Source of the DNA: Fabrea salina
Taxonomy: Eukaryota; Ciliophora; Heterotrichea; Heterotrichida; Fabreidae
Assembly: GCA_022984795.1 (NCBI GenBank)
Contig: JALIHJ010000017.1
Location: forward strand, 124,001 to 188,000
DNA length: 64,000 nt
Reading direction: 5' to 3'
In this document: positions 34,294 through 43,135 of the stretch, one piece after another
How positions within the stretch are numbered: the stretch's first letter is position 1
Layout: each line of letters begins with the position of its first letter
Position numbers and translations under genes: made by a program
The notes under the pieces: model-generated
What the model was told of the DNA's origin: nothing
Database searches by the model: none
What the model saw: only the letters and a program-made list of their open reading frames with translations

Positions 34294-35445
34294 CTAGTGT
34301 TTAGAACTCCGATTATTAGCTTTAGGTAAAGGTAACTTTGTAGGCGAGAGCGAAAGCAGTTCGTTCCTTTTTCGAGACATTTCGTGGTGTGCTAAGTCAT
34401 AAAAGGAAGCTTTGGGATAATCTTCCTCTTCAGTGAAAGTGTCAAATAAGTACTTAGCCATCAAGTCTGCTTTTTCGTCAAGAGACATTTCAGTAGTTTT
34501 GACTCTTTCCTCATACGAGCCAATTTCGTCTTCTAAAGTGAACTTAGTGGATTGTTGGTTATCAGGAATAATGCTTTTTTCGGAGTCAGGAAAGTCAAAG
34601 AGATTACCCTGGCGAGTTTCCAAGGTTTCAATGTTTTTTCGGACGGCTTTTAGCTGCTTAGAAAGCAAAGCAACTTCATTCTGGGCAAGGGCAACTCTTT
34701 CTTCGTCAGAAGAGTACTGTTTCTGGAGTTCTTTTATTCTTTGCTTTGCAGTGTTGTTTTTCTTACGTTGTTTTTCTAACAATTCTTGGTACCGTCCATA
34801 GTTGTGCTTGAATTTGGAGTGTTTTGAGTTTTCAATGTCAAAGTTAAGGTGCTTAAGTTTGAGCTGCAAGTTTTCTTTAACTTTAAGGAACTCTTTGTGT
34901 TCTTGGGTGAGTTCTTTGAGTTGCTTGTGTAGCTTGAGTTCTTTAAATTGGATTTCAGTTCTTTTCTTTATCTCGTCTTTTGAGGACTTATCGTTGGCAA
35001 TGAGTTCTTTGAGTTTTTCTACTTCAGTTCTTTTGTTGGATAAGTCTCTTTTTAGTTTCTGGACTTCTAGTTCTTTTTGGAAGATTTTAGTTTCTTGGAT
35101 TTCTAGGTATCTCTGGTCTTCTGAGTAACGAGATCTTGATTTTTCGAGTTGTTCTAGTTTTTTGATGGTTTGTCGGAGGTGTTTGTAAGCTTGGGCTTTT
35201 CTCTTTTCTAAGTCGTAAGCTTGACTTAAGAACTTTTCACACCTGAGGTTAACTTGGGAGACTTTGGAGTCTAGGTTCTTGTGAAGCAGCATTATTTGGG
35301 ACTCGTAGATTTGAATGCAGGATTTACTCCTGGATTTTACTGGCGATACATATATTGAGTTCCCTGGGGAATAAGCAGTACTTGGAGTCGGAAGCATTTT
35401 TGAGAAGCATTCTGGTGATTCGTTTCGTGAATGTGCTTTTCTCAT
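34294..35445 (-). CDS. Long coiled-coil protein, unknown
   Basis: A 383-aa protein that is nearly all heptad-rich coiled coil from about residue 45 to 290, rich in K, E, L and Q. Typical pieces are LRQTIKKLEQLEKS and FQKELEVQKLKRDLS. The N-terminus is polar with serine/proline (TPSTAYSPGNSIYVSPVKS), and the C-terminus has a charged tail. It fits a filament or basal-body scaffold, but no specific family could be named. ATG 35445 (MRKAHSRNES), preceded by an AATATTT string, is the preferred start; an in-frame ATG at 35514 would add 23 residues coded by AT-rich sequence. Confidence 0.7.
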   Translation of the reverse strand: MRKAHSRNESPECFSKMLPTPSTAYSPGNSIYVSPVKSRSKSCIQIYESQIMLLHKNLDSKVSQVNLRCEKFLSQAYDLEKRKAQAYKHLRQTIKKLEQLEKSRSRYSEDQRYLEIQETKIFQKELEVQKLKRDLSNKRTEVEKLKELIANDKSSKDEIKKRTEIQFKELKLHKQLKELTQEHKEFLKVKENLQLKLKHLNFDIENSKHSKFKHNYGRYQELLEKQRKKNNTAKQRIKELQKQYSSDEERVALAQNEVALLSKQLKAVRKNIETLETRQGNLFDFPDSEKSIIPDNQQSTKFTLEDEIGSYEERVKTTEMSLDEKADLMAKYLFDTFTEEEDYPKASFYDLAHHEMSRKRNELLSLSPTKLPLPKANNRSSKH

Positions 35446-35531
35446 AAATATTATGGATTTTAATCGGAAGTTATAGAGTAAGTAGTTAGTTAAGCAGTTG
35501 TTAGGGTTATCCATTTATACTTGGAGAGAAA
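35446..35531. promoter_or_regulatory. 86-base divergent spacer before the tetraspan pair
   Basis: AT-rich DNA between the coiled-coil gene and the first tetraspan copy. It carries TATGGATTTTAATCGG and CCATTTATAC; a string closely like the latter, CCATTTATAA, is also present upstream of the second tetraspan copy (36201-36210). This suggests the duplication included promoter DNA. Confidence 0.35.
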
Positions 35532-36147
35532 ATGGAATATTACGAAGAAATTGAACAAGGATCTCAGGTAAAGAAGGTAAATTTGGTTCTTTTGATAGAA
35601 CTAGGATTTTTTAGGGGCAGTGGCCATTTTCAACTTCTATCTTCCACTCTGGATTGCCCAAGGCGAATTTTGGCATGATTTAACTATGTATTCACTAGTT
35701 CATAGTTATTATGTCTCGGAATATCGTAGTGGCTACAATACCTTTTCTGATGCGAAGCTGTGTAAACATGGTTTTTCGGATTGGAATATTCTTGATATAT
35801 TCTACACGGGAAGCCAGGTTATGCTGGGTTTTTGGGTATGCTTCAGCTTGTTTGTTGTTCCTGGGAAGTATACTTTTGATTGTTGCTTACTGTAAAAACG
35901 GAATCTACGTTAGGTTTGTGCAGTTCCTTTACCTACTCCCTGGTGCTTTTTACTCTTTAGCATGATTGTTTTCCTTTCGGCCTTTGGTGAAATGAGGAAA
36001 AAAGTTCCTAGTGACGCAGAAGATAATTTCAAGCTAAGAAGTTCAGGCATCTTCAGCATATTCTTAGCTGCCTTGATGTTTGGCTATGGAGTTTTAATTG
36101 TCCTGTCGGCAAATAAACTCTTCAGGGGTAAAGTAAACTTAAAATAA
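35532..36147 (+). pseudogene. Broken tandem copy of a four-helix membrane protein
   Basis: Begins MEYYEEIEQGSQ, closely like the next gene, but three single-base length changes break the frame when compared with it: one extra base near 35606-35618 (T6AGGGG stretch), one extra G in the G run at 35826-35828, and one missing G at about 35960. Between them the protein is readable in three frames (for example FYLPLWIAQGEFWHDL, then YASACLLFLGSILLIVAYC, then FSIFLAALMFGYGVLIVLS). The ending FRGKVNLK matches the neighbour. Three independent indels argue for a dead copy rather than sequencing error, though two lie in short G runs and should be rechecked. Confidence 0.75.
35801..35990 (+). repeat. Near-identical tract shared by the two tetraspan copies
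   Basis: About 160-190 bases beginning TCTACACGGGAAGCC are almost identical to 36506-36695 apart from two single-base gaps and a few substitutions near the end. Sequence on both sides of the tract is much more diverged. This pattern indicates recent gene conversion between the tandem copies rather than uniform ageing. Confidence 0.7.
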
Positions 36148-36219
36148 CCTTAATTCCCAAAGCTTATATCAATTAACCAGTTAAATACATTAATGGTATC
36201 CATTTATAATTGCAAAGAA

Positions 36220-36849
36220 ATGGAGTTCTACCGGGAAATCGAGCCAAAAGGACCTCAAGTAAGTAAGATTCTGTTAGTTCTTTTGATAGAACTAGGGATC
36301 TTTATAGGCGGAGTAACTATTATCAATTTTTATGCCCCATTCTGGGTTACTTACGGCAACCTTGACAACCGAGGAACATTTCTGTCCTTGGTTCATACTT
36401 ACTACTGTGATATGGATTACAAGTACTGCGAGTTCAAAAATGCCTTTTCTAGTGCCGACTTTTGTAAAAGTGGATTCTCAGACTGTACTAACAGTATTAG
36501 TATACTCTACACGGGAAGCCAGGTTATGCTGGTTTTTGGGTATGCTTCAGCTTGTTTGTTGTTCCTGGGAAGTATACTTTTGATTGTTGCTTACTGTAAA
36601 AACGGAATCTACGTTAGGTTTGTGCAGTTCCTTTACCTACTCCCTGGTGCTTTTTACTCTTTAGGCATGATTGTTTTTTTTTCGGCCTTCGGTGAATCAA
36701 GGATGTACATGGATGCAGCAGAATATAATTTTGAACTAAGAAGCTCGTCCATATTCAGCATATTCCTAGTTATTTCGATGTTTGCTTACGGAGCTGTAAT
36801 CATCTTATCAATGAATAAGCTTTTCACAGGAAAAGTAAACTTAAAATAA
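36220..36849 (+). CDS. Four-helix (tetraspan/claudin-like) membrane protein
   Basis: A 209-aa protein with four hydrophobic helices: residues about 15-38 (ILLVLLIELGIFIGGVTII), 90-125 (ASACLLFLGSILLIVAYC), 130-155 (FLYLLPGAFYSLGMIVFF) and 180-200 (FSIFLVISMFAYGAVIIL). The first loop contains several cysteines (YYCDMDYKYCEF, FCKSGFSDC), as in PMP22/claudin-type proteins where a disulfide sits in loop 1. The start at 36220 (MEFYREIEPKG) aligns with the start of the broken copy upstream; an ATG 27 bases earlier is possible. The C-terminus FTGKVNLK is short and basic. Function unknown. One base separates its stop from the convergent polycystin stop codon. Confidence 0.75.
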   Translation: MEFYREIEPKGPQVSKILLVLLIELGIFIGGVTIINFYAPFWVTYGNLDNRGTFLSLVHTYYCDMDYKYCEFKNAFSSADFCKSGFSDCTNSISILYTGSQVMLVFGYASACLLFLGSILLIVAYCKNGIYVRFVQFLYLLPGAFYSLGMIVFFSAFGESRMYMDAAEYNFELRSSSIFSIFLVISMFAYGAVIILSMNKLFTGKVNLK

Positions 36850-36850
36850 C

Positions 36851-39800
36851 CTAATTACTTAAATCATCTTCGAGTTTCTTAACATGAGCAAGGAGTTCTT
36901 GGTTTTGGCTTTTGAGGAACTCAAGTTCTTGTTCTAAAGGTGCGACTTCATAGAGTTTTTGGTCTTTGGTTTGTTCAAGAACTTTGAATTCTTCATAGGT
37001 TTTAAAGTTCTGCTGCACTACCTGCTCAGTTTTACGCTTGATCTTTTGCTCGTGGGACTTGTAAGTCAAGTTGGCAAGCCTAAGGTAGTCCCAGTAGTCC
37101 AGACGTGCTTTAAACTCTTTAATCAGCTTTTTAGGGCTTTCAGTGCTCGGCACTCCTCTTTCGATTTCTTTTTGCATTCTTCTTTTAAAAACAGAGTCTA
37201 ATTGGTTCTTAAGTATGTTCCTTTTCGACCTTTCAAGCAGCACCTCCTCAGAAACTCTCAGTCCCCAAGTTTTAGGGTCGTCGCCTTCTTGGGTCCCAAC
37301 TTCTAGTCGGTTGAACACAGCTTGGGCTGTTTCTTTTTTGTCTTCTTCTTCAAAGCTGTTTTCGTCCTTAGAAATTCCTTGGATTTTCTTAACTAAAAAC
37401 ACAAACAAAGCTTCTAAGTAGTTTTTGCGCTCCATCTGGTCCCCCATGGTTTCCTTTACCTTGGTGTAGGCCCTTTCTAGAATAGCAATAAATATGTTCA
37501 GCAAAATGAACGTGAAAAACACCATGAATGTGAAGAAAAAGATAATACGCATCACCTTGTCAGCTTCTCCTATTTCTTCGTAGTCAAACTCACCAATTAT
37601 CATGTTGAAACACGTAGTCAGTGAGTTCCCTATAGTTTTGTAGTGGTCTAGAGTGTGCCCAAACGACAAGTAAGCCATAAAAGTAAACCCAAACAAAAGC
37701 ACCAACAACATCAGCAAAAAGTAAGCAATATCCTCCACTGACACTCTCAAAGTGTCTTGTAGGAAACTCAGCTCTTTGTTAATTGTCAAGTGCCCAATTA
37801 ACCGAATAAACATCAACAAAATGTTAATGCTTGACCAAAGCATATAGGCTTCAGAGGTACTTGCTTGAGTCGAAAACAAAGTTTGGAAGTTCTTTTCTCT
37901 TACTTTTAGCTCTAACCCAGTAACTTCGTTAGTTAAGTAACTTATCCAGTAAGCAATGCAGACTATTGAGCACAAGTACAGTGCCAGTTCTATAAGAATA
38001 GTCACAGTAAAGATGTTAGACATTTTTCTGAGCCACTCTGGCTTAGTCAGCAGTCGTTTTTGTTTCTGGGACTTAGTTAGGATCTCAAAAAACCTTGACT
38101 TCCAAGTTTCATACCCTCTGTACTCTAGGTATATTTGCTTGAAAGTAATTGCCATGTGGTAAGCCAAAAGCACAATAAACACAAACTCAAAAACTGCTCT
38201 TATTATGTCTGAAACTTCGTGGTACAGTTTAAACTTCATTGGGTATATGTAGTAGGAAACTCCAATGTTCCCACCTGAAGCAAACTCAGTCAGAAGCGCT
38301 ACGTAAGTGAAGTAGTTAATGTCTGGTTGGTACACTACAAAGTCGAAAACCATAGAGTTAATGCTTTCGTTTAAAAACTTGTCTTGGAAAAGCGTATTGA
38401 TTTGATTTTCATACTCTTTTTGGTTGCTAGATAAGTAAAAGACGTAGCCTCCTTTGTCCATAAACCCACCTTGGTCTTGGTAAGTCCACTCGCAACTTAA
38501 GTTGTAAGAAGCTTTGTAGTCTTTTTCTTGCCCATCAAATGGAGAAAAGTTTTCTTTCCTAGAGTAGTAAATAACGTCCTCAAAGTGCTCATTAGGATTA
38601 ACTCTATAGTCAAGCTTTCTGATAGTCATCCTTAAAGGCCCTTCTTTAGAGCACTCAGTTTGGGAGTCTAAATCCTGACCTACCAAGTAGTTCATTGAAA
38701 TTTGGTGGTAAGGAGAGCTCTCTATGAACCCTGGAACAGCTTCTTTCATCCACTTTTCAATCCCTGAAAAGCTGTTTACGTCATCTAGAGTATACTTATT
38801 TTCATAAAGGCTCCCTCCAATGGCGTTTTTCATGGTTCTGCTAAGTGAGTACTTAGTTTCGATTTCCTGTTGAAAAACAATCACGCACACATAAACAGTG
38901 GCAAAGACTAAAAAGATAATGGCTGACCACAGCCTTTTAGAAAGGTCTGTTGTGGACTGTGTGAGTTTAAGGTACTTTTCCTTGTCTGTAAGCACTTCAG
39001 TGTCAATTTTCCCGCCCCAGCGTTTTACTTGCTGGTACTCGATATCATGGTTTTCTACTTTTTTGATTTCGTCGTCCACCACCACTGCACTTTCGATTTC
39101 ACGGTGTTTGTACTTAGAAATAATAGCTTTCTTTTTGCTGAAAACACTTCTAAGTTTGTGCCAGGTGCCTTTTACTGAGTCAAGGACTCTATAGGTTATG
39201 TGCTTTTGGATTTTGGAGTTCAAACCTTTAAGTTGTTCTTTTGTTTCTTCTAAGTTTTCCAGTTCTTGACCGTAAGCACTTCCTATAATGGCAATAAACA
39301 TGTTCGCAAGTATAAAGTTAATGAACAAGGTAAACAGTATCAAAAACACAGCTGCTTTCAAAAAGCTTAAACTGAGTAGCTCTAGAATAATCCCTAAGTC
39401 AGCCAACAACACTATGAAGCATGAAGACACTGCACTCGACACTGAGGCAAACTCCTCACTGAAACTTCCAAAAGCCAAGTGTCCGTGTATTACAAAAGCA
39501 AAAAAGATGCTAATCAGTAGTATGGAGAAGTAAAATATTTCACTTTGGGCGTTTTGGAAGGTTTTCTGCAGCAAGCGCACTCTTTCAAACCGGCCTAAGT
39601 ACTTAATCATTCTGAAGAAGATCAGAAGAAAGTTCAGCGAGGTCAAAAAAATGTAAGTGTTCAGTTGATTAATGATTCCTTGCAGCCGGTCCATTGTTTC
39701 CAAGTCAAACTCAGACTCCTCAATAATGTCAAAAGCTACAATGAACCAAAGTATCACACACACGTACGAAACCCCTAAAGACAACCCATCTAGTATGTTC

Positions 39801-40786
39801 CAAAAGTCACTAAAGTGCTTTTTAAGCCCCATGTACAGAGTAAGCGGTAGTATTAGGTACCTATTGACTTCACTCCTTCTCAACTCGTCTAGCCCGTACC
39901 CAAAGTCAGTTTTCAGCTCAAAAAACTCTATGAAAGAGTAAAAAATGATTAGGAGGAAATAAGCGATTTCAAACAAAAGCCGCACAAAGTCAATAGTTTC
40001 TCTGTAGAATTCTGCTCTAATGCTTCTGATTTTAATGTCTGGGTTAACAATTCCACTTTCCAAAAACTCAAAAACTACTGAAACATAACTAAGCATGTCG
40101 TAGTGTCCGTTGTAACTCACAAAGTCTATTTCCATAGCAGCAGTGTACTCGTCTACCCAAGAGTTGTTTTTAAACACTCTTTCTGATGCGATTTTAGCGT
40201 CTACAGCCCTTCCAATAACTAGCTGAAATCCTCCAACTCCGTTTATGCCTGCCTGTTCATTGTAAACAAACATGTAGTTCCTTTCAGGATTTTCTGAGCT
40301 AGGTCCATAGCTTTTTTTGCTTTCTCCTTTTTGGTTTGCTTTGTACAAGTCTAAGCCTTTTTCTGCCCACCTTTCAGGAAACACTTTTTTAGCTCGTTCA
40401 AAGGGGTTTTCCTCAGTTTCTATTCGCTTTTGGAAAAAACGAATAGGAGAAATGACTTTGTTGAAAAAAGCTAGTTTCTGGTGGTCTTCAGGCAGAGACT
40501 TGTACTCTGAGTAGTACTGCTTGTCAGTCATAACAGGTATGAAGTCCTCTAGTATCCACTCAACTGTTTGGTCTTTGTTAGTTATTTCGTCAAAGTTGTC
40601 TCCTGAGACTGCCAAGGTGATTCCTTCAGTGATGTAGAAGGTTTTTTCAACTTGAAGTTGATTTAGCACCGCGACTACAAAAGTAAGCCCAAACAACAGA
40701 AACCGAACTACCTCTCCAAAAGACATTGAGTCTGTCTCTTCTAGGTTTTCTTTTTGAGCTTCTTGTTTGATTTCCTCAGAGTCCAT
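36851..40786 (-). CDS. Double polycystin (PKD2-like) cation channel
   Basis: A 1,311-aa membrane protein holding two complete polycystin units in one chain. Each unit has a first helix, a large extracellular TOP domain, and a six-helix channel. Unit 1: helix 1 near residue 30, TOP domain at about 50-260 with NNSWVDEYTAAMEIDFVSYN, and pore near 462 (CFIVLLADLG) followed by NFILANMFIAIIGSAY. Unit 2: helix 1 near 620, TOP domain at about 650-860 with MVFDFVVYQPDINYF, and pore near 1,065 (CFNMIIGEFDYEEI) followed by FTFILLNIFIAILERAYTKVKE, very close to human PKD2. The C-terminal 100 residues end in a coiled coil. PKD2 channels are tetramers, so two chains could form one pore, as in two-pore channels. 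The unit 1 filter lacks the G-[DE] pair. Fifteen bases from the next gene on this strand. Confidence 0.9.
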   Translation of the reverse strand: MDSEEIKQEAQKENLEETDSMSFGEVVRFLLFGLTFVVAVLNQLQVEKTFYITEGITLAVSGDNFDEITNKDQTVEWILEDFIPVMTDKQYYSEYKSLPEDHQKLAFFNKVISPIRFFQKRIETEENPFERAKKVFPERWAEKGLDLYKANQKGESKKSYGPSSENPERNYMFVYNEQAGINGVGGFQLVIGRAVDAKIASERVFKNNSWVDEYTAAMEIDFVSYNGHYDMLSYVSVVFEFLESGIVNPDIKIRSIRAEFYRETIDFVRLLFEIAYFLLIIFYSFIEFFELKTDFGYGLDELRRSEVNRYLILPLTLYMGLKKHFSDFWNILDGLSLGVSYVCVILWFIVAFDIIEESEFDLETMDRLQGIINQLNTYIFLTSLNFLLIFFRMIKYLGRFERVRLLQKTFQNAQSEIFYFSILLISIFFAFVIHGHLAFGSFSEEFASVSSAVSSCFIVLLADLGIILELLSLSFLKAAVFLILFTLFINFILANMFIAIIGSAYGQELENLEETKEQLKGLNSKIQKHITYRVLDSVKGTWHKLRSVFSKKKAIISKYKHREIESAVVVDDEIKKVENHDIEYQQVKRWGGKIDTEVLTDKEKYLKLTQSTTDLSKRLWSAIIFLVFATVYVCVIVFQQEIETKYSLSRTMKNAIGGSLYENKYTLDDVNSFSGIEKWMKEAVPGFIESSPYHQISMNYLVGQDLDSQTECSKEGPLRMTIRKLDYRVNPNEHFEDVIYYSRKENFSPFDGQEKDYKASYNLSCEWTYQDQGGFMDKGGYVFYLSSNQKEYENQINTLFQDKFLNESINSMVFDFVVYQPDINYFTYVALLTEFASGGNIGVSYYIYPMKFKLYHEVSDIIRAVFEFVFIVLLAYHMAITFKQIYLEYRGYETWKSRFFEILTKSQKQKRLLTKPEWLRKMSNIFTVTILIELALYLCSIVCIAYWISYLTNEVTGLELKVREKNFQTLFSTQASTSEAYMLWSSINILLMFIRLIGHLTINKELSFLQDTLRVSVEDIAYFLLMLLVLLFGFTFMAYLSFGHTLDHYKTIGNSLTTCFNMIIGEFDYEEIGEADKVMRIIFFFTFMVFFTFILLNIFIAILERAYTKVKETMGDQMERKNYLEALFVFLVKKIQGISKDENSFEEEDKKETAQAVFNRLEVGTQEGDDPKTWGLRVSEEVLLERSKRNILKNQLDSVFKRRMQKEIERGVPSTESPKKLIKEFKARLDYWDYLRLANLTYKSHEQKIKRKTEQVVQQNFKTYEEFKVLEQTKDQKLYEVAPLEQELEFLKSQNQELLAHVKKLEDDLSN

Positions 40787-40801
40787 TTATAATGAAACGA
40801 A

Positions 40802-41878
40802 TTATTTATCTTTTTTCTGGTCTTCGTCGTCTTCGTCATCTTCGATGTTTTCGATGTTGGACTTCAAAGCGTTCATTTTGTTGAGCATCTTCATTCCTCC
40901 TTTGCTGGTTTTAAGAAACAGCTCTGGGTTAAGTGACTTCATAATCTTGTTAAACCCGTTGATAAGGGGACCTAAGTAAGCTTTCATGGAGCTTTTTTCA
41001 ACAAACTGAATTAAACTGTCACTTAGCTTCACTAAGTACTTAGCTACTTTTGCATACCTTTCGCTGAAGTATTCAATCTGCATAAGAATCAAGACAACCT
41101 CTGTCCTCAGCCAGTTCCAAAGACTCTCTACTAAAAACAACGAGTACTCCACAGTGTGGACTATAAAGGCCAAAGGTCTGATACCAGTGACATACCCGTC
41201 TATAATATCTAGAGTTTCAAAGGTGTTCCAAATCACGTACCTCAAAAACAAGTCTTTCTGAACAACTCCAATAACTGTTTTCACAGCTTTGCCTGCAAAC
41301 AAAGAAGTGGCAAACACCATTGGAACTAGTATAACAACTACGGGGTAAAGGATCTGGTCCATAAACCTCAAAGCGTTTCTTAGTTTGTGACTGTTGTAGA
41401 CTTGTGGAGGAGTGAATGCGTAAAGCAACTGTTCAAAGTAAACATTTACTACAAAGCCCCTTTTGAGGAGTTTTTTGCCTCTAGCTGAGTTGAACACTTG
41501 CTGCTGCAGAGTTACAAAAGCCACTGGGTCTGAAAAGTAGTAAACTTTGACTCCTTTCTGATAGGTGGTTTTATAAAGTTGCCAGTATTTAGGCACTAAG
41601 TACTTGAAGAACATGTAAGCTTCTAACAAAAAAAGCAAAATAGAGTACTGGGCTACGTAAAGCCCTAAAGGAACTCCTAAACAAACTACAACAAAGAAGT
41701 AAGCGAATTTGTAGTACACGTTGGTGTTTTCTTGCTTCTTTTTGAGAGAAAAAGTCAGACTAGAGGGGTACTCTAGATGCATAACAGCTTTCATGCTTAA
41801 AACGTCATTGAGGGCGTAAGAGACTCCTTCTGGGTCTATTAGAATTTCATTTTGGAAGCCAAGCGGACTTTCAGCCAT
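40802..41878 (-). CDS. Multi-helix membrane protein, unknown
   Basis: A 358-aa protein with a polar N-terminus and hydrophobic helices near residues 55-110 (FAYFFVVVCLGVPLGLYVA, ILLFLLEAYMFFKYLV) and 175-205 (ILYPVVVILVPMVFATSLFAG). Further amphipathic helices (RPLAFIVHTVEYSLFLVESLW) lead to a highly acidic tail (ENIEDDEDDEDQKKDK). No family was recognised. It lies just upstream of the polycystin channel on the same strand, 15 bases away, which allows but does not show a shared role. Its start codon is only 5 bases from the start codon of the divergent coiled-coil gene. Confidence 0.7.
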   Translation of the reverse strand: MAESPLGFQNEILIDPEGVSYALNDVLSMKAVMHLEYPSSLTFSLKKKQENTNVYYKFAYFFVVVCLGVPLGLYVAQYSILLFLLEAYMFFKYLVPKYWQLYKTTYQKGVKVYYFSDPVAFVTLQQQVFNSARGKKLLKRGFVVNVYFEQLLYAFTPPQVYNSHKLRNALRFMDQILYPVVVILVPMVFATSLFAGKAVKTVIGVVQKDLFLRYVIWNTFETLDIIDGYVTGIRPLAFIVHTVEYSLFLVESLWNWLRTEVVLILMQIEYFSERYAKVAKYLVKLSDSLIQFVEKSSMKAYLGPLINGFNKIMKSLNPELFLKTSKGGMKMLNKMNALKSNIENIEDDEDDEDQKKDK

Positions 41879-41883
41879 TTAAT
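41879..41883. promoter_or_regulatory. 5-base gap between two divergent start codons
   Basis: The sequence TTAAT is all that separates the ATG of the membrane-protein gene (minus) from the ATG of the coiled-coil gene (plus). Both leaders and both promoters must overlap the other gene's coding sequence, unless one true start lies further in. Confidence 0.5.
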
Positions 41884-43135
41884 ATGGAAGAGTCTTACTT
41901 AGAAAAGCTTGAAAACCAACTAGAAGTTGCTAAGTCGAAAGAAGAAGTATCTAGATACCTCTTCCAAAACCTAATCAAGTACCTTGAGAACCAGTCCTCA
42001 GAACAGTTTTTTGTAATTGCAAACTAGGCAGTCCCTAGATGACCTTAAAGTTCAGTTCCAAACAAGCTTTGACAAAGCTAGAGAAGTCTACGAAACCCAA
42101 CTCAAAGAACTCAAGAACCAACTAAACGAGTTCAAAAGTTCCAGTGAAGAAGCTAAACTACGCCTGAAAGAACAAGACCTTTACTCTGAGTTTGAAGTTT
42201 CAAAAAACAAACAAAAGATTAAAACCCTAAAAGAAAAAGTAGCTTTGCTGGAAGACAAAATTAAGTTTTACGACACCGAAATTCTGTAAGATTTAATCAG
42301 ACACAAAAAAGACTCCCAAATCAGAAAACTCAAACAAAAAAACCAAGGTTTAAAAGACAGAATTGAAAGCATAAAAGAAGACTGGGACTCCCAAGTAAGT
42401 GAAATCAGGAACCAAACTGAGTCAACTATTGAAGAACTCAAAAGAATCCACAAAGAAGAGGTTGAGTACCTAAAGTCACTACTAGACACCCAACTTCCAA
42501 TCCCAGACTACGAGTTCCAGGTTGAAGACAAAATCACCAAACTAAAAACAGAATTTGAAAACTTAAAAAACCACCTGTTTTGCAGTGACAGGAAAATAGA
42601 ACGCGTTAGAAGAGACAGAAGGATGCTAGAAGTTGCTGGGCTTACTAAAGAAAAACTCAGAACTCTTGTAAAGGAAATAAACAACTTAAAAGAAGCACTC
42701 CAAGCTAAGCAAAAAGACATTGACTACTACAAGAACTTAGTGAAGCCAGAGAACCTTGATATCTCAACAGAAAGCAAAATAAAAATATTCACCCCCACCA
42801 CGGACTCCTCTAACATCTGCAGTTCTCGGAAAAGTGTCAGCTTTCTAGAAACTTCTTTTGAAGACTCTTTGTTGTGCAGAAACCTCAACTGTTCTTCTAA
42901 GCTCAAAAACTTACAAGCTGAAAACGAAGAGCTGCTCGATAAGATTTGCAGGGTGGATGAAGAAAGGTGCGTTGCTAAGCATTCTGAAAAAGTCATTCTA
43001 AGCGAACTTAAGCAAACCAAGTTCAAACTAGGAATAGTTGAACAAGAAAAAAGAGAACTTTTAACTCAGCTGCAAGAGTTGGCTGGGAAAAAAAACCTTG
43101 CAAGTCTTAAAGGACTTAAGCTATGTAAATGGTAA
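41884..43135 (+). CDS. Coiled-coil protein with two or more mini-introns
   Basis: A protein of about 405 aa, almost wholly coiled coil (K/E/L/Q-rich heptads such as YETQLKELKNQLNEF and IKTLKEKVALLEDKIKF), with an interruption near residues 285-320 that is serine-rich. Exon 1 (MEESYLEKLENQLEVAKSKEE) ends at 42012. The next join needs either a 19-base intron (42013-42031) or a 15-base intron (42013-42027) plus a one-base error, because only lengths of 1 mod 3 keep the frame. A clean 15-base intron at 42286-42300 follows, splitting a leucine codon. A cysteine-containing coil closes the protein. It could be a centriolar or cortical scaffold; no family was recognised. Confidence 0.75.
42013..42031 (+). 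other. Probable intron of atypical length (15 or 19 bases)
   Basis: A canonical-looking 15-mer GTAATTGCAAACTAG is followed by GCAG. Splicing at the first AG leaves the downstream frame off by one, while splicing at the second AG (19 bases in all) joins QFF to SLDDLKVQF in frame. Either the intron is 19 bases long or the assembly has one extra base here. Confidence 0.6.
42286..42300 (+). other. 15-base intron in the coiled-coil gene
   Basis: GTAAGATTTAATCAG splits a CTA leucine codon and contains an in-frame TAA if kept. Removal joins two coiled-coil segments in the same frame. Confidence 0.88.

Noticed and set aside
35512-35514. Upstream start of the coiled-coil gene
   Set aside because: The added 23 codons are AT-rich and look like leader; ATG 35445 is preferred. 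Not excluded.
41884-42016. First part of the coiled-coil gene as a separate mini gene ending at TAG 42025
   Set aside because: It ends at an intron-like 15-mer and its coiled-coil pattern continues downstream.
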